64,000 bases of DNA from Nocardia huaxiensis (GTDB taxonomy: Bacteria; Actinomycetota; Actinomycetes; Mycobacteriales; Mycobacteriaceae): contig NZ_CP059399.1 in NCBI RefSeq assembly GCF_013744875.1, forward strand, positions 2,108,001-2,172,000. Direction: 5' to 3'. The position numbers and the translations under genes are program-made. Positions 40,519-49,579 of the stretch are shown in pieces; the stretch's first letter is position 1; every line of letters begins with the position of its first letter. The notes beneath the pieces are model-generated. The model saw only the letters and a program-made list of their open reading frames with translations. It was not told where the DNA came from and searched no databases.

Positions 40519-41529
40519 TCAAGGTTTCCGTAGCGTGCCGATACCCAGGGATCCGTTACCGGACATGACAACACCGTTGCCCTCGGACAATTCCCGCTCC
40601 GCCGCGGCGGGCGCGGGCGCGTCCGGCAGGGCGTCGAAGAAACCGTTGGGCGGGGTGAAGAACATGGTTCCGGTGACGGCTGTGGAGAAATCGAGAATGC
40701 GGTCGTAGGCCACCTCGTCGGTGCCGAGGAACATGCGCTCGAGCATGGTCTCGGTCACCGTGGGATCGGCCGCGTAGGCGATGTAGTAGGTGCCGAATTC
40801 GCCGTCCGCGACGCTGCCGAAGGGCATGTTGGCGCGGATGACCGTGCCGTTGTCGTCCTGATCGTTCACGGCCACATGGGAATTCGCGGGCTTGTCGGCG
40901 TCGGAGAGTTCGTAGTCGTCGAGCTTAGTGCGCCCGATGACCAACTCCTGCTCCCGGGTGGACAGGGCGTTCCACGCGTCCAGATCGTGCAGGTACTTCT
41001 GCACGATCACATAGGAGCCGCCGGTGAATTCGGGCTCCTCGTCGCCGATCAGCCCGACCGCCAGGGCCAGTTCGCCCTCCGGATTCTCGGTGCCGTCCAC
41101 GAAGCCCAGCAGATCGCGCTGCTCGAAGTAGCGGAAGCCCACCGTCTGATCGACGATCGTGGCCGCGCCGGAAAGACTTTCGGCGATCTTCATGGCCAGT
41201 TCGAAGCAGGCGTCGTGGCGCTCGGCCTTGATGTGGAACAGCAGATCGCCGGGAGTTGCCGGGGCCTGGTGCTTTTCGCCGACGTAGCCCGGAAACTCGT
41301 GCAGCTGTGCGGGTTTCGGACCGGAGAACAGGCGATCCCACGCGGTGGAACCGATGCTCGTGAGGCAGGCCAGGCCCGCGCCCGGCAGCCGGAATCCGAT
41401 GGATCTGCGCAGACCGGGAAGGTCTGCGAGCAGGTCGCGTACGACGGCCTCGCCGCCCTCGTCGATGGTTGCGACGAGGAAGATCGCGGCTGGCGTAAGC
41501 GGGTCGACGATCGGCTGCGGCTCACCCAT
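40519..41529 (-). CDS. DyP-type haem peroxidase, encapsulin cargo
   Basis: 336 residues from ATG. Catalytic Asp145 in GFVDGTENP, proximal haem His218, and distal Arg232 are all present. The C-terminus ends in GSLGIGTLRKP, the known cargo-loading peptide of DyP enzymes packaged in encapsulins, after a Pro/Ala-rich linker. Role: peroxide-dependent oxidation inside the shell, linked to oxidative-stress defence in mycobacteria. First gene of the pair with enc; the upstream cupin gene on the same strand may extend the operon. Confidence 0.94.
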   Translation of the reverse strand: MGEPQPIVDPLTPAAIFLVATIDEGGEAVVRDLLADLPGLRRSIGFRLPGAGLACLTSIGSTAWDRLFSGPKPAQLHEFPGYVGEKHQAPATPGDLLFHIKAERHDACFELAMKIAESLSGAATIVDQTVGFRYFEQRDLLGFVDGTENPEGELALAVGLIGDEEPEFTGGSYVIVQKYLHDLDAWNALSTREQELVIGRTKLDDYELSDADKPANSHVAVNDQDDNGTVIRANMPFGSVADGEFGTYYIAYAADPTVTETMLERMFLGTDEVAYDRILDFSTAVTGTMFFTPPNGFFDALPDAPAPAAAERELSEGNGVVMSGNGSLGIGTLRKP

Positions 41530-41590
41530 GCGTTCCAGATTAGAACGACCCGCAGCCGGACCTACCGACCGGTTGCCCGGTGAGTGCGGA

Positions 41591-41917
41591 TTACTTCGCG
41601 ACGGTCAGCAGAAACGCCACGTCGTCGATGGCCTTCACACTGTGCCGTGCGTTGGGGATCACAAGCAGATCACCCGCGGAACCCTTCCACTCGTTGGCTC
41701 CGCTGATCAAGGTCAGCACCCCGCTCAGCACCACGATGGTGGCTTCACCCGGATTCTCGTGCTCCGCGAGGCTCTGCCCCGCCGTCATGGCGATCACCGT
41801 CTGCCGCAGACTGTGGGCGTGCCCGCCGTAGATGGTTTGTGAACTGCGCCCGCTCGAAGCGGTCGCGGCCAGCTTCAGCTGCTGGCGAGCGACCGCGGTC
41901 AGCGATTTCTTGTCCAT
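41591..41917 (-). CDS. Small single-domain cupin protein
   Basis: 108 residues from ATG. Conserved cupin strands: GQSLAEHENPGEATIVVLSGVLTLISG and GDLLVIPNARHSVKAIDDVAFLLTVAK, with His residues in the expected metal-site places (HENPGE, RHS). No HTH. It lies 61 bases above the DyP gene on the same strand. Function unknown; cupins of this kind act as small-molecule enzymes or binding proteins. Confidence 0.85.
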   Translation of the reverse strand: MDKKSLTAVARQQLKLAATASSGRSSQTIYGGHAHSLRQTVIAMTAGQSLAEHENPGEATIVVLSGVLTLISGANEWKGSAGDLLVIPNARHSVKAIDDVAFLLTVAK

Positions 41918-42031
41918 GGACTGCCTTTCGCCGGAGTATCCGTGAGTATGCCGGAGTCTCCGCGGGCGATCGGCGGTTTCGAGGGTGCGTGTACAGGAAT
42001 TGGCACACGCGGGATGTGCGCGTTATCCGCG

Positions 42032-42529
42032 TTACCGCGTATAACGACGGAAGCGATACCGCAGACCCGTGGACGACTCCCGCCACGGCTCCGCATCGGC
42101 GGTCCACTCGGGGCCGATGGCCGGTGCGTGGCAGTCGCCGGTCACGTCCGCGGCCACCTCGGTGACCATCAGCTCGGTCGCGAAAGGCAGTGCGGCACGG
42201 TAGATCTCGCCGCCGCCGGCCACCCAGATCGGCCCGTCGCCGCACAGCTCGAAGGCTTCCTCGAGCGAGCCCGCGCGTTCGGCGCCCGCGGCGGACCAGT
42301 CGGCTTGACGGGTCACGACGATATTGCGGCGTCCGGCCAGCGGGCGAAACCGCGGCGGCAGCGAATCCCAGGTGCGCCGGCCCATCACCACGGGATGCCC
42401 CAGGGTGGTGTCCTTGAAGTGCGCCATATCCTCCGGCAACCGCCAGGGAATGGTGTTGTCGATCCCGATGACACCCTCGGGCGTCTGCGCCCAGATGAGG
42501 CCGATGGTCCGGGTCATGGTCGCACTCAT
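42032..42529 (-). CDS. folA: Dihydrofolate reductase
   Basis: 165 residues from the ATG at 42529, chosen because it overlaps the thyA stop as ATGA; a second ATG is at 42517. DHFR signatures: [50 protein letters not shown] with the catalytic acid in PEDM, the NADPH-binding GRRN and WVAGGGEIY motifs, and a C-terminal strand ([12 protein letters not shown]). Reduces dihydrofolate to tetrahydrofolate, regenerating the cofactor consumed by ThyA. Confidence 0.95.
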   Translation of the reverse strand: MSATMTRTIGLIWAQTPEGVIGIDNTIPWRLPEDMAHFKDTTLGHPVVMGRRTWDSLPPRFRPLAGRRNIVVTRQADWSAAGAERAGSLEEAFELCGDGPIWVAGGGEIYRAALPFATELMVTEVAADVTGDCHAPAIGPEWTADAEPWRESSTGLRYRFRRYTR

Positions 42530-43332
42530 ACCGCCACCGGGGCCTTGATCGCCGGATGATGCTGGTAGCCCAGGATTTCCACGTCCTCGTACGCGTAGTC
42601 GAAGAGCGTGGGCGCCGGGCGCAGGTTCAGCTGCGGGAACGGGTAGGCGTCCCGGGTCAGCTGCTCGCGCACCTGATCCACGTGATTGTCGTAGATGTGC
42701 ACGTCGCCGCCGGTCCAGATGAAATCGCCGGGCTGCAACTCGGTCTGCTGCGCCACCATGTGCGTCAGCAGGGCATAGCTGGCGATATTGAACGGCACGC
42801 CCAGGAACAGGTCGGCGCTGCGCTGATACAGCTGGCAGCTGAGTTTGCCGTCGGCCACATAGAACTGGAAGAAGGCGTGGCAGGGGGCCAGCGCCATGCG
42901 ATCCAATTCGGCCACATTCCAGGCCGACACGATGATTCGCCGCGAATCCGGATTCGTGCGCAGCGTCTGCAGCACCTCCGAGATCTGGTCGATGTGGGTG
43001 CCGTCCGGAGTCGGCCAGGACCGCCACTGCACGCCGTAGACCGGGCCCAGTTCGCCGTCGCGGTCGGCCCATTCGTCCCAGATGGTGACGCCGTTGTCCT
43101 GCAGCCACTTCACGTTCGAGTCGCCGCGCAGGAACCACAGCAGCTCGTACACGATCGACTTGAGATGCACCTTCTTCGTGGTGATCAGCGGAAACCCTTG
43201 CGACAGGTCGTACCGCAGCTGATGTCCGAAGATGCTGCGAGTCCCGGTACCCGTCCGATCCGCCTTGGGTGTCCCGTTCTCCAGCACGTGCCGCAGCAGG
43301 TCCTCGTACTGGGTATCCGGTGCGCTCTCCAC
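42526..43332 (-). CDS. thyA: Thymidylate synthase
   Basis: 268 residues from the GTG at 43332; an in-frame TTG 9 bases upstream is less likely, and mycobacterial ThyA begins similarly close to the YEDLLR helix. All classical motifs are present: [26 protein letters not shown], the catalytic C151 in [11 protein letters not shown], and the substrate-binding [20 protein letters not shown] and HIYDNH. Makes dTMP from dUMP with methylene-tetrahydrofolate. Translationally coupled to folA. The start is only about 20 bases from the divergent cobF start, so their promoters must overlap. Confidence 0.95.
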   Translation of the reverse strand: MESAPDTQYEDLLRHVLENGTPKADRTGTGTRSIFGHQLRYDLSQGFPLITTKKVHLKSIVYELLWFLRGDSNVKWLQDNGVTIWDEWADRDGELGPVYGVQWRSWPTPDGTHIDQISEVLQTLRTNPDSRRIIVSAWNVAELDRMALAPCHAFFQFYVADGKLSCQLYQRSADLFLGVPFNIASYALLTHMVAQQTELQPGDFIWTGGDVHIYDNHVDQVREQLTRDAYPFPQLNLRPAPTLFDYAYEDVEILGYQHHPAIKAPVAV

Positions 43333-43352
43333 GCCTGGCAAGCTTACGCACC

Positions 43353-44120
43353 GTGCGGAAGCTCTTCGTGATCGGAATCGGCGCTGGCGACCCGGACCAG
43401 GTGACAGTGCAGGCCATCAAGGCGATGCGCCAGGTGGACGTGTTCTTCGTCATCGGCAAGGGGGCCGAGAAACAGGAGCTCGTGGACGTGCGGGCGAAGA
43501 TTCTCGCCGAGCATGCCGAACAGCCGCATCGGGTGATCGAGATCGCCGACCCGCCGCGCGATCGATCCGTGCCCGCGCGTGGCGCCGACGCCGCGTACCG
43601 GGGTGTGGTCGGGGACTGGCACGAGGCGCGGGCCGAACTGCTCGAAGCCGCGTTCGCGGGCGCCGAGGGCGTGGGCGGCATTCTCGTCTGGGGCGACCCG
43701 TCGCTCTACGACAGCATTCTGCGCGTGGTCGAACGGGTGCTGGAACGCGGCAGCGTGGGCTTCGACTACGAGGTCATCCCCGGTATCACCAGTGTGCAGG
43801 CGCTGGCTGCCGCGCACCGCATGGTGCTGCACGAGATCGGCGAACCGCTGCACATCACCACCGGTCGCCGGCTGCGCGAGGACGGTCTGGCCGCCGGGCA
43901 GTCCACCGTCGTCATGCTCGACGGCGACTGCTCGTTCACCCAGATCCCCGGCGACGATCTCTACATCTGGTGGGGCGCCTACCTCGGCATGCCCGACGAG
44001 GTCATCATCGAGGGCCCGCTGCGGCTGATGGAGAACCGCATCACTCGCCGCCGCGCCCAGCTGCGCGAGGCCAAGGGCTGGATCATGGACGTGTACCGGC
44101 TGACTCGCGGCGCGCCCTGA
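43353..44120 (+). CDS. cobF: Precorrin-6A synthase (deacetylating)
   Basis: 255 residues from GTG. Tetrapyrrole methylase fold with the SAM-binding [30 protein letters not shown] at the N-terminus, then [41 protein letters not shown], and the CobF-type ending [33 protein letters not shown]. Catalyses C1 methylation and ring-contraction-related deacetylation in aerobic cobalamin synthesis. No other cob gene is in the window, so it sits apart from the main cluster. Start overlaps the promoter region of thyA. Confidence 0.92.
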   Translation: MRKLFVIGIGAGDPDQVTVQAIKAMRQVDVFFVIGKGAEKQELVDVRAKILAEHAEQPHRVIEIADPPRDRSVPARGADAAYRGVVGDWHEARAELLEAAFAGAEGVGGILVWGDPSLYDSILRVVERVLERGSVGFDYEVIPGITSVQALAAAHRMVLHEIGEPLHITTGRRLREDGLAAGQSTVVMLDGDCSFTQIPGDDLYIWWGAYLGMPDEVIIEGPLRLMENRITRRRAQLREAKGWIMDVYRLTRGAP

Positions 44121-44144
44121 ATCCCGATCGAACGGCCTTGCCGC

Positions 44145-46343
44145 TCAACACGTTCGCCCGTCGGCCCGCCAGCCGAGGAAGCGGCGGCCACTGCCATCGG
44201 GGGTGACACCGTGGGTGAACCGGCCGCCGTCGACAATGTGCGCCAGGCCGAGGACGGCGGTCTGGAACTCGGCCGGGCTGTGGCGAGTGTCCAGCTGCTG
44301 CAGTAGCCGCAGCACCTCGTCCTGCTGTGCGTCCTTCGGGCAGTGGCTGAGCAGGAACACGCCCACGCGCCAGATTTCGGCGGCCGGATGCCGGTCGGGG
44401 AAGTTGTGGCGCCACACCGCGCCGATATCGTGCATCGGCTGCACAGCCGCGTCGAACACCCGGGTGACCAGGGTCGGTGCGCCGTGGCGTAGTTCCGCGC
44501 GCAGATCCGCGACCTCGAACAGCACGGCCAGATTGTGGGCGGTGAGGATCTGAGCCTGTTCGAGGACCGCGCCATTGCGTGCGATCCAACTGCCGCCCAG
44601 GCCCGCCTCGGCGGCGCGGCGTACACAGAGATCGCGGAAGTCCTCCGCGCTCGGGCCCTGATGGCGCCGCCCCGGGTGGGTGTAGGCGGCCCACTCGTCC
44701 GGCTCGGGTAGGTCGAAATAGCGTTGATAGAGCGTGTCGTGCAGGGCGTGAACAGTTTTCGCGGCCGACTCGGTCCAGGTGCTGTCGAAGTACACCGCGT
44801 GCTTCTCCAGCGGTATCCGCTCGACCAGCGGCAGGCGACGTCGTGCGCGCTGTGCGAGCGCCCGGAATTCCGCCAGGAGGGGATCCGGCGCCACCTGGTG
44901 CGGAAATCCGGTGAGCGTCACCAGAATCAGATGTCGCAGGAGATCCCAGGCGGCCGCGGAGGCGCCCTTCCCGTACGGATTTCGATTGCTGCCATCGGTG
45001 CGCAGCTCCTCGAAGGCCCGCAGCACGGGCAGCGGAGGCGACCACACCGACTTACCGCGATCGAACGCCGTCACCCAGCCTTCCCGGGTGAGTGCGATAT
45101 GGCAGCGCTCGAACAGGCCGGCCTGCACCGGATCCGCGAAATCCGCTGCGTACAAACGGGTTCGAAGCTGGGGCAGGACCGCGGCGAGCATTTCCGGGGA
45201 CTCGATGATGCCGTCGCGGATCAGCTCGTGCACCGGCGCTTCGAGTGTGCGAGCGGCCAGCCGGAGCAGCGGACCCGGAATCGGTGTTCCGGGTGCGATG
45301 ACCCGGTCCTCGCCGGGCCGCACCGGGGCGGTGAGCATGGCCAGGTCGGTGCAGCCGTGATCGGCGGCATTCCGCAAGCGCCGCACGAGAATTGCCGCCA
45401 TCAGCTGCGTGGGATGGCCGCTGAGCTCCCGGAGCTGCCGCGCCCGCAGCGATCGGCGCGCCTCGCTGCCCGGTGCGCCGGAGCGCGTGATGGTATTGGC
45501 CAATACCCGTCGCACCCAGCCGATTTCGCGAGGGCTCAGTCCATCTGACGTCATGGCCTGCCGCAATGCCGTGTACAGGCGCTGGAAGTTCCCGCCCGGA
45601 CGCGCGTGCCGGCCGATCAAGGGCTGTTCGCGACGGGTCGAGTCGAAATCGGCCAGCCAGCGGGCGCATTCGGCCCGCCACTGCGGGGTCAGCACCTGAT
45701 AGGGCCGGCCGCCGTGCACGTTGAGGGATTCGTCGAGATGCGGCAGCCCGCCCTCGACCGTGCGGCACCACAGTGCGACCAGCCGGTCGTACATCGGATG
45801 CCAGACTCGAATGCTGGTGTGCATGACCAGGATCTGGTGCGAATCACGAATCCCGGACAGTGTCCAGGACACTTTGTGCAGCGTGGCCACCTGTGCGATC
45901 CGATCCAGCGGCCGTCCCGCGCCGGTGATCGGCGCGGGCGCGGCGAACCGGTGTGCTTCCCACTTGATGCTGCTCAGGAGCCGCATGGCCGCCTGTGGCC
46001 GGGCGTGTTCCATGAGGAGCACGGCCAGCGGGATCGCGGTATCCTCCTGCGACACCAGGTGATACGTCCCTGCTCGCAGCCTGACGAGCAGCTCACGCCG
46101 CCCCGCATCGGTGAGATGCCACAGATTCGGCTGGATGCTGTGATCAACCGAATCGGTTGTCACCCAACTGTTCTCGTCGACACTCGCCATCGCCGACGCC
46201 AGCGCCCTCGCGATCGTCGCGACCGTCTCGCGCCAGCGCAGCGTCTCCTCGGCGAGGTTCGGCCCGCGTTCCGCCTGGGCCTCGCGTTCCGCGTCCGCCA
46301 GCGTCTGGTGCAGACCGGTCATGGAGAATTCGTTCCCGAGCAT
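44145..46343 (-). CDS. Large unrecognised protein (~730 aa)
   Basis: About 732 residues from the ATG at 46343; another ATG at 46322 is possible, and the open frame further upstream lacks coding character. No signal peptide, membrane helix or known catalytic motif was found. The composition is soluble and helix-rich, with many Arg and Trp residues. Distinct stretches include RWRETVATIARALASAMASVDENSWV near the start, RIWHPMY-like RVWHPMYDRLVALWCRTVEGG, and ARNGAVLEQAQILTAHNLAVLFEVADL near the C-terminus. It stands alone, convergent with cobF and divergent from a secreted-protein gene. Reading is supported by typical GC-rich third positions. Function unknown. Confidence 0.75.
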   Translation of the reverse strand: MLGNEFSMTGLHQTLADAEREAQAERGPNLAEETLRWRETVATIARALASAMASVDENSWVTTDSVDHSIQPNLWHLTDAGRRELLVRLRAGTYHLVSQEDTAIPLAVLLMEHARPQAAMRLLSSIKWEAHRFAAPAPITGAGRPLDRIAQVATLHKVSWTLSGIRDSHQILVMHTSIRVWHPMYDRLVALWCRTVEGGLPHLDESLNVHGGRPYQVLTPQWRAECARWLADFDSTRREQPLIGRHARPGGNFQRLYTALRQAMTSDGLSPREIGWVRRVLANTITRSGAPGSEARRSLRARQLRELSGHPTQLMAAILVRRLRNAADHGCTDLAMLTAPVRPGEDRVIAPGTPIPGPLLRLAARTLEAPVHELIRDGIIESPEMLAAVLPQLRTRLYAADFADPVQAGLFERCHIALTREGWVTAFDRGKSVWSPPLPVLRAFEELRTDGSNRNPYGKGASAAAWDLLRHLILVTLTGFPHQVAPDPLLAEFRALAQRARRRLPLVERIPLEKHAVYFDSTWTESAAKTVHALHDTLYQRYFDLPEPDEWAAYTHPGRRHQGPSAEDFRDLCVRRAAEAGLGGSWIARNGAVLEQAQILTAHNLAVLFEVADLRAELRHGAPTLVTRVFDAAVQPMHDIGAVWRHNFPDRHPAAEIWRVGVFLLSHCPKDAQQDEVLRLLQQLDTRHSPAEFQTAVLGLAHIVDGGRFTHGVTPDGSGRRFLGWRADGRTC

Positions 46344-46540
46344 GGCCGACGGTAGGCAGGGATCTTCGCCGTCGCCAAGCTGTTTCGGCCAGAGCCGGAG
46401 GCTGCCGACCAGTATCTGACGTATGACTGTTTCAGAATTCGGTCCGCTGGACGTTCGACCATGATCTAATCGCGCCAACTCGGGTGCGTGAGCGCCTCGA
46501 TCACGAGATCGAGGGGTACCCGATGTGCTTGGGAGCAACG

Positions 46541-47401
46541 ATGGTGGACAGAAGAATGCAGCGGGTGGCCGGTTCCCTGGCCGCGTTCGCGGTGGCGGCC
46601 GGTTTCGTGGCCGCGGCGGTGCCCGGCACGGCCGCGGCCGCACCGGGCACGATCACCTGGACCGACGGGAACAGCAAGTTCACCCGCACGGTCTCGAACG
46701 TCAACCCGGTCGTCGGTGACATCGTCACCGTCACAACGACATTCGAGCGCACCGGAATTCCGGTCGAGTACATCTACTCGGTCAAGGACCTTCACCCCGC
46801 CTGCCTCACCCCGGTCCCCGGCTCGGCGCGCATGGGCGGCGACCAGGTGGACCTCGACACCTCCTCCTCGGACTGGGTCCGCGCCGAATTCGGCATCACC
46901 AAATACCCGGTGTACCCGAACATCAACCCGAAGTCGCAAACCTTCGAAGTGCAGTACAAGGTCGGCGTCAACTGCGCCCGCGACACCCCGCTGACCACCT
47001 CCATGCACTACGGCGGCTCTCTCGGCGACGGCACCTACCAGGGCAAGGGCCCCAACATCACGGTCTCCAGCGACGCCCTGTCGAGCACCGCCCTCGCCGA
47101 CGTGACCGGCGCGCAAACCGGTAAGGCCGTCACCCTGGAAGCCACCGTGACCCCCGCCGCGGCCGGCGGCACCGTCCAATTCAAGGCCGGCGACAATATC
47201 CTCGGCGACATCCCGGTCAACGCCAGCGGCAAGGCGTCGATCGTCTGGACCCCCGGCGCCGCAGGCTCCTACACCATCGGCGCGACCTTCTCCGGCCGCG
47301 CCGGCGTCGCGGGCTCCGTCACCACCAAGGTCGTCACGGTCACCGATCAGCCCACCGATCCCGGCCCCACCAAGCCCGGCACCGGATCCTTCGGGTTCTG
47401 A
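46541..47401 (+). CDS. Secreted protein with bacterial Ig-like repeat domain
   Basis: 286 residues from the ATG at 46541, with GGAG 5 bases upstream. Clear signal peptide: RRMQRVAGSLAAFAVAAGFVAAAVPGTAAAA, with cleavage expected after the Ala run near residue 34. The mature part is beta-rich with a pair of Cys residues (HPACLTP and VNCARD), then an Ig-like domain (~190-270; TGKAVTLEATVTPAAAGGTVQFKAGDNILGDIPVNASGKASIVWTPGAAGSYTIGATFSG) and a Pro/Thr tail (PTDPGPTKPGTGSFGF). Proteins of this type are common in Nocardia and Rhodococcus cell envelopes; function unknown. Confidence 0.88.
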   Translation: MVDRRMQRVAGSLAAFAVAAGFVAAAVPGTAAAAPGTITWTDGNSKFTRTVSNVNPVVGDIVTVTTTFERTGIPVEYIYSVKDLHPACLTPVPGSARMGGDQVDLDTSSSDWVRAEFGITKYPVYPNINPKSQTFEVQYKVGVNCARDTPLTTSMHYGGSLGDGTYQGKGPNITVSSDALSSTALADVTGAQTGKAVTLEATVTPAAAGGTVQFKAGDNILGDIPVNASGKASIVWTPGAAGSYTIGATFSGRAGVAGSVTTKVVTVTDQPTDPGPTKPGTGSFGF

Positions 47402-47425
47402 TCCCGTTCTGGCACACTGTTTTCC

Positions 47426-47908
47426 ATGGGGATCCTCGGCAATTTGATGCTTTCCACATCAGAGCGATTGAATCGCCGAGGCATCTACCTGGGCCGCCGC
47501 TCCACGAAAATTCATGTGGCCCTGTACCGCTGGTCCAACGGCAGAATCGGCGCATCCATCCTCGGCTGGCCGCGCGCCCGAATCCTGTTGCTGGACCACG
47601 TCGGCGCCCGCACCGGACTCCGCAGAACCTCCCCGGCCATCTACCACCAAGCCGATGGCCTCCTGGCCATCGTCGCCTCCAAGGCCGGCCAGCCCACCAA
47701 CCCGGCCTGGTTCCACAATCTCCGCGCCAACCCCGAGACCACCGTCCGAATCGGCGCTGAAATCCGCCCGGTCCGCGCCCGTCTCGCCGACGATGCCGAA
47801 CGAAACAGGCTGTGGCCCAGCTTCATCGAAGCCTTCCCGGCCTTCGACTTCTACCGCCGCAACGCCCCCGGACGAGAAATCCCGATCATCATCCTCGACC
47901 CCCGCTGA
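47426..47908 (+). CDS. Deazaflavin (F420)-dependent nitroreductase family protein
   Basis: 160 residues from ATG. Family motifs: ILLLDHVGARTGLRRTSPAIYHQADGLLAIVASKAGQPTNPAWFHNLRANPETTVRIGAE, in particular GARTGLRR and the SKAG...NPAWFHNL region that binds F420. More like the classic Rv3547 (Ddn) subgroup than the protein at 19050, which has SNWGSTEHPSW. Possible F420H2-dependent reductase. Its 3' end overlaps the convergent MerB-like gene by 58 bases if that gene's frame is read to its stop. Confidence 0.87.
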   Translation: MGILGNLMLSTSERLNRRGIYLGRRSTKIHVALYRWSNGRIGASILGWPRARILLLDHVGARTGLRRTSPAIYHQADGLLAIVASKAGQPTNPAWFHNLRANPETTVRIGAEIRPVRARLADDAERNRLWPSFIEAFPAFDFYRRNAPGREIPIIILDPR

Positions 47909-48753
47909 CCGGGGCGTACACGGAAGCGGATGAAGCTTCCCAGACGTCGGCGCCAGTCGACGGCCATGCGCGGCGTCGGGAGCCAGAAGGGGTCCGGCAG
48001 TGCGCGGGCGAAGCCGGTGCTGCGGGTCAGGCCGTAGCGGGCGGGAGTGCGCAGCAGGGGAAGCAGGGGGATCTCTGGTTGGTAGTCGCCGCGGAGACGG
48101 CCCGGGCCGAGGGTTTCGTTGATGAGCTGAGACATCTGGTGCGGCGAGCGGGTTATGCCGTGGATATTCGGGTGCGTGCGTTGCCATTCGGCGGCTGCTT
48201 CCTCCGAGGCGAAGAAGCTGTTGTAGTCGCACCAGCCGACGACACGGTGGGGCATTTCGCGAAGGGGGTAACCGAGGTGCACGCGAAGGGTTTTCGGGGT
48301 GAAGTCGAGTAGGACGCCGTCGCGGCCGGTCAGGCGGATCGGTTGTCCGGTTTGGCGGCAATGGGATTCGACGATCACCTCCGCCCCGGGGAACTGGGCG
48401 GAGATGGCGCACGCCTCCACCGCGCATTCGGCGAACCAGCGTTGATCGCCGTCGACGGTTATGCGGTAGTGGTTTTCGAAGGTGGCGAACGGGCGGGCGT
48501 AGACGAGTTCGCCTCGGGACGGCTGGGGATGGTTCAGGGGTTCGTCTTGGAAGGTGGGGCTGTCGGCGTGCTCGGCGTCCTGGCGGGCCACGCAGATCGC
48601 GCCCTCGAGGTCGCGGAGGTCCGACGATAATTCGTTGTCCGACAGCGCGAATCGGGTGCGCAGGTCGGCGATGGATGGTGCGGTGCCGGTGGCGCGAACC
48701 TGATCCATGATGTGCTGCCGGATCGTTCGGGCGCGGGTGCTGAGCTGGGCCAT
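47851..48753 (-). CDS. Alkylmercury lyase (MerB)-like protein
   Basis: 300 residues from ATG with GAGGAG 6 bases upstream. An N-terminal wHTH-like helical part (RTIRQHIMDQVRATGTAPSIADLRTRFALSDNELSSDLRDLE) precedes a MerB core: C110 in ECAVEACAI, C132 in ESHCRQTGQPI, C175 in GWCDYNSFFASEEAAAEW. C110 and C175 align with the catalytic Cys pair of MerB (Cys96, Cys159) and C132 with Cys117. The catalytic Asp99 position is E113. About 90 residues extend past the core. No merA, merR or merT gene lies nearby, so mercury resistance is unproven. The C-terminus overlaps the convergent gene. Confidence 0.78.
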   Translation of the reverse strand: MAQLSTRARTIRQHIMDQVRATGTAPSIADLRTRFALSDNELSSDLRDLEGAICVARQDAEHADSPTFQDEPLNHPQPSRGELVYARPFATFENHYRITVDGDQRWFAECAVEACAISAQFPGAEVIVESHCRQTGQPIRLTGRDGVLLDFTPKTLRVHLGYPLREMPHRVVGWCDYNSFFASEEAAAEWQRTHPNIHGITRSPHQMSQLINETLGPGRLRGDYQPEIPLLPLLRTPARYGLTRSTGFARALPDPFWLPTPRMAVDWRRRLGSFIRFRVRPGQRGSRMMIGISRPGALRR

Positions 48754-48767
48754 GAATACTCCTCGGG

Positions 48768-49391
48768 TCAGGTCAGGCGACCGCGGAGGATGTCGACGCC
48801 TGTGCCGGTCAGGTCGTCCAGCGCGGGGGTGCGGCCCGCGATGGCCATGAAGATTGCCTCGCCGGGGCCCTTCACCGGTGGGCCTTCGCCCTGCTGCCAG
48901 TCCAGATCGGTGGCCTGGAAAGACAATCCGCGCATGCGGGGGCCGGGGCGCAGGGTCGGATCCGGGTGGTTCAGGAGGGTTCGCAGGTGCGCTTCCGGAA
49001 CGGTCCGGGGCAGCCCCAGCGGGCGGCGGATGTCCTGGTGGTGAATCATGGTGTCCGCCAGGGAGAGTCGTGGTGCCCAGCGGTATCCCACGCCGCGGGT
49101 GATGGTGGATTCGTAGGCGGTGATCAGGTCGTCGGTCGACAGGTGGCGGGCGCTGTCGACGTGCAGGCCGTTCATGCGATCGAACGACCCTCGGGAGCGG
49201 ATCACGTCGGCGGTATAGGCGCCCGCTGATCGCGTCTCGTAGAGCAGATGGGCCACGACGTCGCGAACTCGCCAGCCGGTGCACAGGGATTCGGTGTTCC
49301 ACTGCTGCGGGGTGAGGGTGCGCAGCAGGTCTGCCAGCTCGCGACGCTCTCGTTCCAGCATGGCCCGGACGGCCGCCTTCGCTTCACTCAT
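48768..49391 (-). CDS. Mycothiol-dependent maleylpyruvate isomerase-fold protein (DinB-like)
   Basis: 207 residues from the ATG at 49391, where GAGG is at ribosome-site distance; an ATG at 49406 is the alternative. Four-helix DinB/MPI N-terminal domain: RAMLERERRELADLLRTLTPQQWNTESLCTGWRVRDVVAHLLYETRS, the TGWxVRDVxAHL metal-site motif, and a second His site at DTMIHHQDIRRPLGLPR. Families of this fold use mycothiol, the actinobacterial thiol, in isomerisation or transferase steps. It lies 14 bases above the MerB-like gene, so they may form an operon. Substrate unknown. Confidence 0.85.
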   Translation of the reverse strand: MSEAKAAVRAMLERERRELADLLRTLTPQQWNTESLCTGWRVRDVVAHLLYETRSAGAYTADVIRSRGSFDRMNGLHVDSARHLSTDDLITAYESTITRGVGYRWAPRLSLADTMIHHQDIRRPLGLPRTVPEAHLRTLLNHPDPTLRPGPRMRGLSFQATDLDWQQGEGPPVKGPGEAIFMAIAGRTPALDDLTGTGVDILRGRLT

Positions 49392-49579
49392 GTCTGCCTC
49401 GCACATTCATCAAATGTGAACAGTGATCACAGTGTATGCGGTGTTTGCAAAACCGGGGCGGGGCCGTGACGCACGTCACCATCACCGCTGTTTCGAATGG
49501 TAATCGCGGATCGGCCGGGGATTCCGGGGTCGGCGCGCGCCATCCGACGGCTGTCGGTCATCGCCGGTAGGCTGCGGGT

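Noticed and set aside
44083..45045. Alternative minus-strand frame inside the large unknown gene
   Set aside because: Shifted frame with Arg/Gly/Pro-biased composition; the chosen frame has better codon character and length.
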